A DNA stretch of 64,000 nt from Candidatus Neomicrothrix sp. UBA881 (GCA_002294285.1 DBFL01000056.1:1-64000); one strand, 5' to 3'; numbered from the stretch's first letter, positions 1-8,835 are shown. Translations and numbers: made by a program. Notes: a model not told the origin generated them from the sequence alone.

Positions 1-223
1 CCGAAGCGCCGGAGCATTTCCTCATCAGACCATGCGATCCGATGGGGGTATCCGGTATTAGCCCGAGTTTCCTCGGGTTGTTCCAGTCTTCGGGGCAGGT
101 TTCTCACGTGTTACTCACCCGTTCGCCACTCACTATATGACCCGAAGGTCGAGTTCGTTCGACTTGCATGTGTTAGGCCCGCCGCCAGCGTTCGTCCTGA
201 GCCAGGATCAAACTCTCCGTCAA
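1..223 (-). rRNA. rrs: 16S rRNA, 5' end (partial)
   Basis: This is the first ~223 nt of 16S rRNA on the minus strand; the gene continues beyond the left edge. The universal 5' sequence AGAGTTTGATCCTGGCTCAG reads from 216 down to 197. It is followed by GACGAACGCTGGCGGC and CATGCAAGTCGAACG, and later by GTAACACGTGAGAAACCTGC. Counting back 7 bases from the primer-27F site puts the mature 5' end near 223. The V1-V2 segment looks actinobacterial and is compatible with Acidimicrobiia, but a 223-nt piece does not fix the genus. Confidence 0.97.
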
Positions 224-340
224 AATCTCAGTCTCGTCATAAACGAAACTTTGAAATCATGGTGCGATGCCACCGAAGCGACACCTGCGAGTTTGTAACC
301 GAAAGGGACACCAATCCCGATCGGTCAGGCACAGGTACAA

Positions 341-363
341 GGTGTCTGACTTAGTCAAACACC
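341..363 (-). other. palindrome in the 16S leader
   Basis: A 23-bp near-perfect palindrome has arms GGTGTTTGACT and AGTCAGACACC around one central base. The single mismatch becomes a G-U pair in RNA, so the transcript can form a stem of about nine pairs with a 5-base loop. It lies ~120 nt upstream of mature 16S, where processing stems or leader structures are common. Its function is unknown. Confidence 0.4.
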
Positions 364-404
364 GTTGTCCGTCAGTGCTATTTATTTCATTGAATTGTTT
401 AGGT

Positions 405-439
405 TCGTCCAAGGCGACTCGCGATCGCTTTTTGGACGA
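405..439 (-). other. stem-loop in the 16S leader
   Basis: Eight-base arms TCGTCCAA (439-432) and TTGGACGA (412-405) enclose a GC-rich inner segment that contains GCGATCGC. The transcript should form a stable hairpin just downstream of the boxA-like site. No U-tract follows, so it is not an intrinsic terminator. It is more likely a leader folding or processing structure. Confidence 0.4.
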
Positions 440-470
440 CCCGCACTGGCTTTAATTCGTCCTCTATCCC

Positions 471-504
471 GTTTTCAAGGAGCACCTGATGACCGTAAGT
501 CATC
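471..504 (-). promoter_or_regulatory. boxB-boxA-like rRNA antitermination site
   Basis: Read on the minus strand, a hairpin with arms GATGAC and GTCATC around the loop TTACG (504-488) is followed three bases later by TGCTCCTTGAAAAC (484-471). The second element resembles rRNA boxA (E. coli core TGCTCTTTAACA), the NusB/NusE loading site. The hairpin sits where boxB sits in rrn leaders. The order boxB then boxA, downstream of the promoter and upstream of 16S, fits an rrn antitermination site. The NusB that would act here is encoded at 42561-42971. Assignment is by similarity only. Confidence 0.5.
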
Positions 505-533
505 TGGCAGATAGTAAAAACTTAAGTTCTAAC

Positions 534-562
534 TATTTATGCCCTGAGTTGCTCCTAATCAA
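534..562 (-). promoter_or_regulatory. candidate rrn promoter
   Basis: On the minus strand a -35-like TTGATT (562-557) and a -10-like TAAATA (539-534) are separated by exactly 17 bp, giving a start near 527. This is ~300 bp upstream of 16S and just upstream of the boxB/boxA-like site, as expected for an rrn operon. An inverted repeat, GTTGCTC/GAGCAAC (586-580 and 554-548), encloses the -35 and might be a regulatory site. A second, weaker TTGATC/TAACGT pair lies near 621-594. Confidence 0.45.
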
Positions 563-701
563 AGCTCCCGCTTAAAACAGAGCAACCCGCCCACGTTAAG
601 CGCGCTCGATGCAAAGATCAAGAACTAGCGGGCAGAAAAACGCTATCCGCTATAGAGTGCTGACCCAACTTATTAAACGGATTAGTTGAAATAATTACTA
701 T

Positions 702-2021
702 TTAGACCATTACCAGCAAATGACGATTCTTCTTACCCTTTTGGATCAAGACATATTCGGCATCTACAAGAACTTCTTTAGGTAGAGAAACAGCATCATT
801 TGACTGTCTGGCGCCATTTACTGATATGCCTCCTGCTGAAATTGTTCTTCTCGCATCACCTCTAGAGCTGCATAGCCCGCTTAGAACCAAAACGTCTATA
901 AGAGATTCATTTCCTTTTTTTAATTCAGAAACCTGTACTTCTGTTTCAGGAATTGCGCCTCTTAAGCTTTCGAGAGAGTTCTCTAAATCTGAATCGTTTC
1001 CAAAAAGACCTCGGGTTGCCAATACCGCTTGTTCCGCTTCTGCATCACCGTGAACCAACCGGCAAACTTCAGTCGCCAGTCGTTGCTGTGCGATTCGTTC
1101 TTCAGGGGATTTGAGATGTTCGTTCATTAATTCAGAAATCTCTTGGACTGAGACAAGAGTGAGCTGTAGAAGAAGTTTCTCAACATCTCTATCATCGATA
1201 TTTATCAAATATTGATGCAACTCATAGGGCAAGGTTCGTTTCGGGTCAAGCCACACGGTACCTTCAGCTGTTTTACCAAATTTTGCTCCATCTGATCTTG
1301 TCACTAGAGGAACCGTTAAACCATAGGCGGTCGAAGAACTGCGTCTTCTTATCATGTCAATACCAGCGGTTATATTGCCCCATTGGTCCGAACCACCAAT
1401 CTGCATCTCACATCCATAATTTTCGTGCAATTCAAAGAAGTCATTTGCCTGAAGAAGCATGTAGCTGAACTCTGTGAATGAGAGCCCTTGATCACTCGAT
1501 AAACGTGCTTTCACTGATTCTTTCGCAAGCATTGTGCCTACTGTGACGTGTTTTCCGACGTCACGTAAAAAGTCCAGGATATTGACTTCAACAGTCCACT
1601 CCCGATTGTCTACCAGTAAAGCTGCTGTACCGTCTTTCTTTGACTCTGCATCGAATCTTAGAAATGACTTTAACTGTGCGGCTACCGCAGCAACATTTGA
1701 ACTCAACTCATTTTGATCTAATAAATTTCTTTCTTCTGACCTGCCGCTAGGGTCGCCTACCATTCCAGTAGCCCCTCCAGCTAATGCAATTGGTCGATGC
1801 CCTGCATCTTGGAAGCGTCTTAGAGTTAACAAAGGTACAAGATGACCGAGATGAAGACTGTCGGCTGTCGGATCAAAACCGCAATAGAGAGTTATTGGAC
1901 TATCAGCAAGTCTTTTTTGCATTTGCTCTTTATCAGTGCTGTCTTGAAAGAGTCCTCGTGCAATTAGATCTTCAAGAATTCCTTGTTTTTCAGTATTACC
2001 CACTAGACCAGTATGGAACAT
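702..2021 (-). CDS. tyrS: tyrosyl-tRNA synthetase
   Basis: This cytosolic class I synthetase charges tRNA-Tyr with tyrosine using ATP. From the chosen ATG it has the HIGH-type motif HLGH at about residues 57-60, the tyrosine-pocket motif QIGGSDQWGN at ~207-216, the KMSKS-type signature KFGKT at ~247-251, and an S4 RNA-binding domain in the last ~65 residues. Length (~439 aa) is normal for the bacterial family. The frame stays open to a TTG at 2060, but those extra 13 residues are not family-like; GTG at 2003 is another possible start. No ribosome-binding site is obvious at any of them. It is divergent from the penicillin-binding protein gene and its 3' end faces the rRNA promoter. Confidence 0.95.
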   Translation of the reverse strand: MFHTGLVGNTEKQGILEDLIARGLFQDSTDKEQMQKRLADSPITLYCGFDPTADSLHLGHLVPLLTLRRFQDAGHRPIALAGGATGMVGDPSGRSEERNLLDQNELSSNVAAVAAQLKSFLRFDAESKKDGTAALLVDNREWTVEVNILDFLRDVGKHVTVGTMLAKESVKARLSSDQGLSFTEFSYMLLQANDFFELHENYGCEMQIGGSDQWGNITAGIDMIRRRSSSTAYGLTVPLVTRSDGAKFGKTAEGTVWLDPKRTLPYELHQYLINIDDRDVEKLLLQLTLVSVQEISELMNEHLKSPEERIAQQRLATEVCRLVHGDAEAEQAVLATRGLFGNDSDLENSLESLRGAIPETEVQVSELKKGNESLIDVLVLSGLCSSRGDARRTISAGGISVNGARQSNDAVSLPKEVLVDAEYVLIQKGKKNRHLLVMV

Positions 2022-2116
2022 TAACGGACTGAAAGGCGGCAATTTTAAATTAAGTATCAATAAAAGTTCCTTGCACCTGCCACCAATTTGCCTTCTAGGC
2101 AGGTCAAACTGTTTAT

Positions 2117-4738
2117 ATGGCTAGGAGAAAACCAAAACGACTGTGTTTCATCTCAATCATTATTGCCTTTTCGGTGTTTTGTACAAGTTGTTATACATAT
2201 GAAACTCTTGAGTTCGATATAAATATTCCTGAACAAGCTGAATCCTCGATCGTTCTATCTGGAGACGGAACATTAATTACGACTTTGGTAGCTCCAGAAA
2301 ATCGAACAAGCGCTAGACGCTTAGAAGAAATTCCTGAGATAGCCAGAAACGCTGTGATAGCGATAGAAGACGAGCGTTTTTATGAGCACGACGGCTTCGA
2401 CCTCAAAGGTATTTTAAGGGCCGCCCGTTCAAATCTCGAGGCTGGTGGCATAAGCCAAGGAGGCTCGACCATTACACAGCAGTATGTGAAATTGGCAATA
2501 ATAGAAAATGTCGAACAGACGGCTAGTCGAAAACTCGAAGAACTTTGGTATGCAACACGATTAGAGGATGAATACGGCAAAGATTTTATTCTTTTGCAGT
2601 ATTTGAATACCGTATATTTTGGACACGGAGCTTATGGAATTAAGGCTGCATCTCAGACTTATTTCAACAAAGATGTTAGTCAAATTTCTCTTAACGAAGC
2701 TGCGCTTCTTGCTGGCCTGTTGAAAGCTCCAAGTCGTTATGATCCTTTCCGAAATTACTCACAAAGTCTTCGTAGAAGTCACCTTGTTTTAGATCGAATG
2801 CTGGCAAACAAATTTATAACAGAAGAAGAACGTGACGAAGCGAAAAAATCACCGCCCAAATTGGAAGAGTACAAACCTCGGTTAGAGACCGAATATCCTG
2901 CAGGACATTTTGTTGAAGAAGTAAGAAAATGGTTTTTAGAGAACCCTGCTTTTGGAGCTAATCGATCTATAAGAGAAATGCTTCTATATGAAGGCGGCGT
3001 TCGGATTGAAACAACTATAGACCTTTCTCTCCAAAAGGCAGCTGAAGAATCTATAGAGAACCATCTTCCTTCTGATGAGAACCTTCCGGATGCCTCTGTA
3101 GTAGTAATTGACCCTCAAACTGGAAAAATACTAGCAATGGTAGGCGGAAGAGATTTTTTCGCAGAAGAAGATGATGCGAAAGTAAATCTCGCAATGGGTA
3201 ACGGGCGACAAGCCGGATCTTCTTTTAAACCTATTGGACTTGCCGCTGCTCTTGAAGCAGGTTGGGAAATAACCGCCACCTATCCAGCTCCTAATGTTCT
3301 AGAGTTTTTCATTCCTGGCGCGGACAGAGATAATCGGATTTGGTGGGTCAGTGGCGGTCTAAACGGACATGACGCTTCGGAACCTAAATTTGAAAAAGGA
3401 CTTATGGCTCTGTTCCAGTTTTTGGTAAGAGAAGGGCATATCGAAATACCCGAGGGGCACATTGAAACTATTGAATACAGAGATGATCCAGAAGATGACC
3501 CGGAATTTGTTGATGTGAACCTAAATGAATGGATAAATAACAGACAATGGGAATACTCAAGAAACTCTCTCTTCGACTATCGCATAAAAATGCTTGAAGA
3601 TGTCCCAGGCTGGAGTTGGGAACCTCTTGAAGGAATTGAACTAACACCTCTACCAGACCCTCCGATGGTCGACTTGACTCGCGCTACAAGAAGTTCTTAC
3701 AACACGGTTTTTGCCCAGTTGAGTATGCAACTAGGAGCCGAAAGGGTTGTGAATTTGGCTAGACGCCTTGGGGTTAAATCACCTGTACAACCGGTTAATT
3801 CAAATGTTCTCGGCACTTCAAACGTCACCTTGCTCGATATGGCTAGCGCTTACAGCACTTTTGCAAACAGGGGTGTCTACAGTCCTCCTTCAATGGTGAC
3901 TCGTGTTACTCGGATGGATGGCACTCCTTTATGGAATTGGGACAGGGAACTTGAACGTGCTTTGGACTCGAAGTTGGTTGACCAACTGACCTGGGTTCTG
4001 GAAGGCACGATAACAGAAGGCACTGGGCACAGAGCCAAAATTGGTAGGCCTGCAGCCGGTAAAACTGGTACAACTCAAAATTACGCTGACGCGCTTTTCG
4101 TCGGATATACGCCGCAAGTCGCTACTGCGGTCTGGGTTGGGTATCCGAAGGGTCAGATCCCGATGGTTCCGCCTCTTACAGAGCGCAAGGTTTACGGGGG
4201 AACCTTTCCAGCGCTGATATGGAAAGATGTAATGCTCGCTGCGCATACGGATTTGCCAGTAAAAAATTTCGCGACTCCTCCCACTTCATCAACTACTACA
4301 GTCCCGAACAGGGGCGACATGATCATGCCCGAACTAGTTGGTCTGACATTGGAAAACGCAAAATTGAATCTTAAGGAAAATAGATTAGGTAATCAGACCT
4401 TGACTGTGATTGAGGTAAATGACTCTGACACCGAACCTGGCCTAATTCTAGGCCAGTCTCCGGAGGCGGGAACTTCCTTGCTTGCCTCTTCAAAAATTCT
4501 TGTAGAAGTAGCAGTTCAACCCGATGAGATGACGAAAACGAAAGTTCCAGATCTCGTCGGCGAAATTCTTGTTGAGGTGTCACCATTGCTGGCTTCTTTA
4601 GGTCTCGGTTATGAGATTTCTCTTATTCCAAATCCGGAAAATGAAAACGAATCACCTGAGATAATTTGGGCGCAAAACCCCAATGCCGGCACTATGGTCG
4701 ATTCAGGTTCAGTAATTTCTCTCCGAATGGCGCCTTAA
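2117..4738 (+). CDS. class A penicillin-binding protein with PASTA repeats
   Basis: This is a bifunctional peptidoglycan glycosyltransferase/transpeptidase acting outside the membrane. An N-terminal hydrophobic anchor (~10-25) contains a Cys pair that is only loosely lipobox-like. The glycosyltransferase-51 motifs follow: EDERFYEHDG (~84-93) and GGSTITQQ (~115-122). The transpeptidase motifs are SSFK (S368, K371), SYN (S527-N529) and KTGTT (from K649). Two C-terminal PASTA-like repeats (~735-800 and ~805-873) are joined to the catalytic part by a Thr/Ser/Pro linker. The gap between the first and second transpeptidase motifs is ~159 residues against ~60 in typical class A enzymes, so there is an unusual acidic, Trp-rich insertion. 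The gene is followed after one base by a small membrane protein gene. Confidence 0.93.
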   Translation: MARRKPKRLCFISIIIAFSVFCTSCYTYETLEFDINIPEQAESSIVLSGDGTLITTLVAPENRTSARRLEEIPEIARNAVIAIEDERFYEHDGFDLKGILRAARSNLEAGGISQGGSTITQQYVKLAIIENVEQTASRKLEELWYATRLEDEYGKDFILLQYLNTVYFGHGAYGIKAASQTYFNKDVSQISLNEAALLAGLLKAPSRYDPFRNYSQSLRRSHLVLDRMLANKFITEEERDEAKKSPPKLEEYKPRLETEYPAGHFVEEVRKWFLENPAFGANRSIREMLLYEGGVRIETTIDLSLQKAAEESIENHLPSDENLPDASVVVIDPQTGKILAMVGGRDFFAEEDDAKVNLAMGNGRQAGSSFKPIGLAAALEAGWEITATYPAPNVLEFFIPGADRDNRIWWVSGGLNGHDASEPKFEKGLMALFQFLVREGHIEIPEGHIETIEYRDDPEDDPEFVDVNLNEWINNRQWEYSRNSLFDYRIKMLEDVPGWSWEPLEGIELTPLPDPPMVDLTRATRSSYNTVFAQLSMQLGAERVVNLARRLGVKSPVQPVNSNVLGTSNVTLLDMASAYSTFANRGVYSPPSMVTRVTRMDGTPLWNWDRELERALDSKLVDQLTWVLEGTITEGTGHRAKIGRPAAGKTGTTQNYADALFVGYTPQVATAVWVGYPKGQIPMVPPLTERKVYGGTFPALIWKDVMLAAHTDLPVKNFATPPTSSTTTVPNRGDMIMPELVGLTLENAKLNLKENRLGNQTLTVIEVNDSDTEPGLILGQSPEAGTSLLASSKILVEVAVQPDEMTKTKVPDLVGEILVEVSPLLASLGLGYEISLIPNPENENESPEIIWAQNPNAGTMVDSGSVISLRMAP

Positions 4739-4739
4739 C

Positions 4740-5267
4740 TTGACGAAAAATACATTAAGTAATTTGAATTTTTTTACAACTTCATCGATTCTTCTAAAGG
4801 TAACGATGGTTGCTGGAATCATAGGTCTTTGGGTTTACGCATTTTTTTTCGCCCCATCGGGAAATCCGGATCGTATAGAGAATGAAAACTGGATTCAAAA
4901 AGCTGAAGCAATATGCTTTCAGGCAAAAAATGAACTGACTTTGCTGCCTTCCGCCACAAAAGCTGAAAACCCATCAGACCGAGCTCAAGTTTTAGAAGAT
5001 GGAACAGGAATACTCGAAAAGATGAAATCTGAGCTAACCAAATTGTCAGTTAGCTCAGAGAAAGACAAGTTCAACACTAGTAGTTGGTTCTCTGATTGGG
5101 ATATTTACTTAGAAGATCGAAAAAACCATGTTGACCGCCTCAACGAACTAGGTGATGTAGAACCTCTCTTAACTGCAACGGATGCTGGTAAAAGTGTCAT
5201 GGAGAGAATGAACGGCTTTGCGCGCGTTAACGATTTGGATTCTTGTCTGGATCCTGGGGACTTCTGA
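4740..5267 (+). CDS. hypothetical single-pass membrane protein
   Basis: I do not recognise this 175-aa protein. It begins with TTG one base after the stop of the penicillin-binding protein gene, so the two are probably translationally coupled. A single hydrophobic segment (~residues 15-37, ending in a Phe-rich stretch) is followed by a ~135-residue soluble, Lys/Glu-rich region that should be helical. This region has two cysteines (in the segments around EAICFQA and DSCLDPG) that could form an extracytoplasmic disulfide. Position suggests an envelope role with the penicillin-binding protein, but this is inferred from position only. It converges on the NUDIX gene with 5 bp between stops and no visible terminator. 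Confidence 0.7.
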   Translation: MTKNTLSNLNFFTTSSILLKVTMVAGIIGLWVYAFFFAPSGNPDRIENENWIQKAEAICFQAKNELTLLPSATKAENPSDRAQVLEDGTGILEKMKSELTKLSVSSEKDKFNTSSWFSDWDIYLEDRKNHVDRLNELGDVEPLLTATDAGKSVMERMNGFARVNDLDSCLDPGDF

Positions 5268-5272
5268 TACTT

Positions 5273-5842
5273 CTAACTAAAATTTGACAACATTTCTGAC
5301 CCTGCCGCGAGCATTCTCATAAGACCTAGATCTAATCCCATTGAACTAAGTTCACTCTTGTCGAACCATTGCAGATCTTGTGATTCATGATTCCCTACCG
5401 GTTCAGAATCACTGGGCGCTAAAACTAGGTACCTAACGTCAAAGTGTTTGTGTTCTTTTTCACCAGGAGGATTTACCACATGAATATCAAGGTCTATTGG
5501 AGGTAGATAAATTTTCAAATCATTTATACCGGTTTCTTCTTCTGCTTCTCTTAGAGCTACTCGGGCTAAATTAGGGTCACCATCTGCATGGCCTCCAGGT
5601 TGAAGCCATCTTTGTAATTTTGTATGAAACATAAGAAGGACTTTATGGTCATTCTCTCGCACCATCAGCGATGAGCCAGTTAAGTGCCCCACTTCACACG
5701 TCCTGTGCAGATGATCTGGAAAACTTTCAATAAAATCTAAAAATTCATTGTGGAATTCACTATTTATGCACGAAGTTATTGTTTCATTAACGACATCAGG
5801 TGTCATATTCTCAAGATCTTCTAACTTAAATAGCTGTGTCAC
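5273..5842 (-). CDS. NUDIX hydrolase
   Basis: A 189-aa NUDIX-fold hydrolase. The Nudix box is clear: GGHADGDPNLARVALREAEE (first 20 residues) followed by ETGI, which gives the G-x5-E-x7-R-E-A-x-E-E-x-G pattern that binds the metal and cuts nucleoside-diphosphate-X bonds. The middle contains HFDVRYLVLAP, typical of the fold. The substrate cannot be told from sequence; nucleotide housecleaning is possible. The start overlaps the thioesterase gene by 17 bases, making this the last gene of the arginine operon. Its distance from arginine chemistry suggests it simply rides on the transcript. Confidence 0.88.
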   Translation of the reverse strand: MTQLFKLEDLENMTPDVVNETITSCINSEFHNEFLDFIESFPDHLHRTCEVGHLTGSSLMVRENDHKVLLMFHTKLQRWLQPGGHADGDPNLARVALREAEEETGINDLKIYLPPIDLDIHVVNPPGEKEHKHFDVRYLVLAPSDSEPVGNHESQDLQWFDKSELSSMGLDLGLMRMLAAGSEMLSNFS

Positions 5843-6221
5843 TTGAAAGGTGCCCGCGTATTTGCGCTGGTGCTTCTAAAGTTTCAGTAGTCCCAGTTCT
5901 AACGCCTACGTAAACAATTTTTGCTGTTAAAACAAGCCTGTCTTCGACTTTGACATCAAAAGACACATCGAAAGAAGTATTCCCCCATCTGCTTACATGA
6001 GCATCAACCTTAAGAACTTCTCCAATGCCTGCAGGTCCGTGCCATTCCAAATTGGCATTTTTAAGCATTAGGTCCCACCCTAGTGACTCAAAGTCTCCTT
6101 CAAATTCTCGAAGCCAACTGTCAACCACATCATCTAGATAGGCCAAATAGTGCGCATTGAAAACAACCCCTTGTCTATCAACTTCTCCATAACGGATCTT
6201 TATATCCATTGAGTAGGTCAT
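5826..6221 (-). CDS. acyl-CoA thioesterase, 4HBT/YbgC-like
   Basis: A 131-aa hotdog-fold protein. The N-terminal motif YGEVDRQGVVFNAHYLAYLD matches the 4-hydroxybenzoyl-CoA thioesterase/YbgC family, where the conserved Asp (in the EVDRQG segment) is the catalytic residue. The family hydrolyses short or medium acyl-CoA thioesters. The length is normal for a single hotdog domain. Its start overlaps the argH stop by four bases (ATGA), so it is co-translated with the arginine genes, although no link to arginine synthesis is known. Confidence 0.88.
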   Translation of the reverse strand: MTYSMDIKIRYGEVDRQGVVFNAHYLAYLDDVVDSWLREFEGDFESLGWDLMLKNANLEWHGPAGIGEVLKVDAHVSRWGNTSFDVSFDVKVEDRLVLTAKIVYVGVRTGTTETLEAPAQIRGHLSSDTAI

Positions 6222-7600
6222 GATCTGAGCATAGAAGTTTGAATTTCCAACTGTTTTTTTATTTGTTTCTTTTGTAGTTCTACAGCATCTAGCCCCGAAC
6301 CACCCGGTGAAATACGACGCTTTATAGACATTCCAGACTTAAAAAAGTCCTCTACTTCAGGCCCGAAATTATCGTCCTCAAGAACAACTTTGCTGAAGTC
6401 CTTTTGATTTTCTATCGAAATTTTTACTAATGCTCCTATAAGTGAGTGAGCCTCTCTAAAAGGCATGCCTTTCTGCACCAGATATTCGGCAAGATCTACT
6501 GCTGTGGAGAAAGGTTTGTCGGCTGCTTGAGTCATTTTCTGTTCATTGAAAGTTACAGAGTCAAAAAGACCAGTCAACGCCGTTAAAACTAACCTGTTAG
6601 TGTCGAAAGAGTCAAACAAGGGTTCCTTGTCTTCCTGTAAGTCTTTGTTGTAAGTCAAAGGCAGTCCCTTCATAACTGTCAGCAATCCAGTTAAATTTCC
6701 AATTAATCGTCCTGCTTTTCCTCTTGCCAACTCAGCTATATCTGGATTCTTTTTTTGCGGAAGCATTGACGAACCTGTCGTATAAGCATCGTCTATTTCC
6801 ACAAATCCAAACTCTTCACTAGACCAGAGAACTAGCTCTTCACCAATTCGAGAGAGGTGAACGCTTAGTAATGAGTTAACAAAAATAGCTTCTGCAACGA
6901 AGTCTCTATCAGAAACAGCATCAAGCGAATTTTTGAAAATGTCTGAAAAACCTAAAGAATTTGCAGTCATCTCAGGGTCTATCGGCAAAGATGACCCAGC
7001 CAAAGCTCCTGCTCCCAATGGAGAGACATCAGTTCGCGAACGAGTTTCCATAATTCTGTCAAAGTCTCTTGCAAGAGCCCAGACATGAGCAAGTAAATGG
7101 TGGGATAGAAGAATTGGTTGAGCTTGTTGTAGGTGCGTATACCCCGGCATGCATGTGGTTCCTGCTTTTTCAGCTTGATCAATTAATGACTTTTGCAGAG
7201 CTATGACTAACGCCCCAAGCTCTTCCAAGCTTCTAAGAGTCCAAAGTCTTAGATCTGTGACTACTTGATCATTTCTGCTCCTACCTGTATGCATTCGAGC
7301 TCCGGCTTCACCAGCGATTTCTGTGACTCTTCTTTCGATGGCTGTGTGTATATCTTCATCTTCAATTTGGAAAATAAAAGATCCAGAAGATATCTCTTCT
7401 TCTGTCGCTTCGAGTGCCTCAAGAATTGATTTACCATCAGATTCTTCTATCAAACCGACAGAAACCAGCATTTGAACATGGGCAGCCGAACCAGAGATGT
7501 CCTCTTTGTAAAGCCTTTTATCTATTTGGAGACTGTCATTTAAGGCTCGCAAAGCTTCTTCTGTCTCTCCGCTCATTCTCCCTTCCCACAAGGTGCCCAT
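6218..7600 (-). CDS. argH: argininosuccinate lyase
   Basis: It splits argininosuccinate into arginine and fumarate, the last step of arginine synthesis. It belongs to the fumarase/aspartase superfamily and acts as a cytosolic tetramer. The superfamily signature GSSMLPQKKNPD lies at about residues 275-286, with HTGRSRNDQV (~104-113) and GYTHLQQAQP (~158-167) upstream as expected. At 460 aa the length is standard. The ATG overlaps the argG stop by one base (TAATG), and the stop overlaps the downstream thioesterase start by four. An alternative ATG lies eight codons in. Confidence 0.97.
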   Translation of the reverse strand: MGTLWEGRMSGETEEALRALNDSLQIDKRLYKEDISGSAAHVQMLVSVGLIEESDGKSILEALEATEEEISSGSFIFQIEDEDIHTAIERRVTEIAGEAGARMHTGRSRNDQVVTDLRLWTLRSLEELGALVIALQKSLIDQAEKAGTTCMPGYTHLQQAQPILLSHHLLAHVWALARDFDRIMETRSRTDVSPLGAGALAGSSLPIDPEMTANSLGFSDIFKNSLDAVSDRDFVAEAIFVNSLLSVHLSRIGEELVLWSSEEFGFVEIDDAYTTGSSMLPQKKNPDIAELARGKAGRLIGNLTGLLTVMKGLPLTYNKDLQEDKEPLFDSFDTNRLVLTALTGLFDSVTFNEQKMTQAADKPFSTAVDLAEYLVQKGMPFREAHSLIGALVKISIENQKDFSKVVLEDDNFGPEVEDFFKSGMSIKRRISPGGSGLDAVELQKKQIKKQLEIQTSMLRS

Positions 7601-8835
7601 TATCCATCTCCTTGTTTTTCGCCACGTTTAGACTCTCTTAAAGATTCGGTACGTAAACGTAAGGCATTGAGTTTTATGAAACCCTCTGCATCTGCTTGGT
7701 TATAAGCGCCTGAGTCATCTTCAAAGGTTGCTATTACCTCATCGAAGAGAGTATCCGCCGATTCTCGTCCCACTACTTCGACGTTTCCTTTATAAAGTTT
7801 CAATCTTACTTTTCCATTAACCCATCTTTGTGAGTGGTCTATAGCGGCTTGAAGCATTTTTCTTTCAGGGCTGAACCAATAACCGTTATAAACAAGTTCT
7901 GCATATTTAGGCATCAGTTCATCTTTTAGATGAGCTACCCCTCTATCTAAAGTTATTGACTCGATGGCTCTGTGTGCTCTTAATAATATTGTGCCTCCTG
8001 GAGTCTCGTAAGCCCCTCTCGACTTCATGCCGACATAACGATTTTCTACAATGTCTGTTCTACCTACTCCGTTTATCCCACCTATGCGATTGAGCTCTGC
8101 TAAGAGATCCGCAGGGAGCATTCTTGATCCATCTATCCCGACTGCATCTCCATTTTCAAACTCCAAATCTAAATAGGTAGCTTCGTTAGGAGCTAGCTCC
8201 GGGTTAACAGTCCAACGCCACATTTCTGTCGAAGGCTCATTCCACGGATTTTCCAATGGACCACCTTCATAAGAGATGTGGAGAAGGTTTGCGTCCATCG
8301 AGTAGGGAGATTCGCTGCCTCTTTTCATTTCAACTGGTATCCCATGCTTTTCGGCGTAATCTAAAAGACTTTTCCTCGAGCCAAGGTCCCATTCTCTCCA
8401 TGGCGCGATTATTTTTATGGCAGGGTTTAGGGCATACGCTCCAAGTTCGAAACGAACTTGATCGTTACCTTTTCCAGTTGCCCCGTGACTTATAGCATCA
8501 GCTCCTGTCTCTTCAGCTATCTCAACTAGTCTTTTTGCTATCAGTGGTCGTGCTATAGAGGTTCCCAGAAGATACTCTCCTTCATATATGGCATTTGCTC
8601 TAAACATTGGGAATACATAATCTGAGACGAACTCTTGCTTTAGGTCCTCGATGTAAATCTCTTTTACTCCCATGCTTTCAGCTTTGCTACGTGCTGGTTC
8701 AAGTTCTTCCCCTTGACCTAGATCGGCAGTAAACGTCACAACTTCACAGTCATAGGTTTCTTGTAGCCATTTCAAAATTATGGAAGTGTCAAGACCTCCT
8801 GAATAGGCAAGTACAACTTTTTCTATATCTTTCAT
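7600..8835 (-). CDS. argG: argininosuccinate synthase
   Basis: It joins citrulline and aspartate with ATP to make argininosuccinate. The N-terminal ATP-pyrophosphatase motif AYSGGLDTS is at residues 10-18. The segments [13 protein letters not shown] and [17 protein letters not shown] bind citrulline and aspartate in the family. At 411 aa it has the usual length. The start overlaps the argR stop by four bases (ATGA), placing it directly behind the repressor gene as in other actinobacterial arg operons. Confidence 0.97.
   Translation of the reverse strand: MKDIEKVVLAYSGGLDTSIILKWLQETYDCEVVTFTADLGQGEELEPARSKAESMGVKEIYIEDLKQEFVSDYVFPMFRANAIYEGEYLLGTSIARPLIAKRLVEIAEETGADAISHGATGKGNDQVRFELGAYALNPAIKIIAPWREWDLGSRKSLLDYAEKHGIPVEMKRGSESPYSMDANLLHISYEGGPLENPWNEPSTEMWRWTVNPELAPNEATYLDLEFENGDAVGIDGSRMLPADLLAELNRIGGINGVGRTDIVENRYVGMKSRGAYETPGGTILLRAHRAIESITLDRGVAHLKDELMPKYAELVYNGYWFSPERKMLQAAIDHSQRWVNGKVRLKLYKGNVEVVGRESADTLFDEVIATFEDDSGAYNQADAEGFIKLNALRLRTESLRESKRGEKQGDG

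Larger units (their letters stand above)
224..527 (-). other. 16S rRNA leader (pre-rRNA 5' spacer)
   Basis: This is the transcribed spacer between the inferred start site (~527) and mature 16S. It has no convincing protein-coding gene. It carries, in transcription order, a boxB/boxA-like site (504-471), a strong hairpin (439-405) and a near-perfect palindrome (363-341), then a run leading into 16S. One of these stems may pair with sequence beyond the 3' end of 16S for RNase III processing; that partner lies outside the window. The stretch 563-701 between the promoter and the tyrS stop holds only an inverted repeat and no gene that I can see. Confidence 0.6.

Noticed and set aside
267..455. 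A 62-codon plus-strand frame in the 16S leader
   Set aside because: It runs antisense through the hairpins of the rRNA leader, has no ribosome-binding site and encodes a low-complexity basic peptide unlike any family I know.
636..655. Terminator-like CTAT/ATAG stem followed by CGTTTTT after tyrS
   Set aside because: The stem is only four A/T-rich pairs and is separated from the T-run by two bases; too weak to call.
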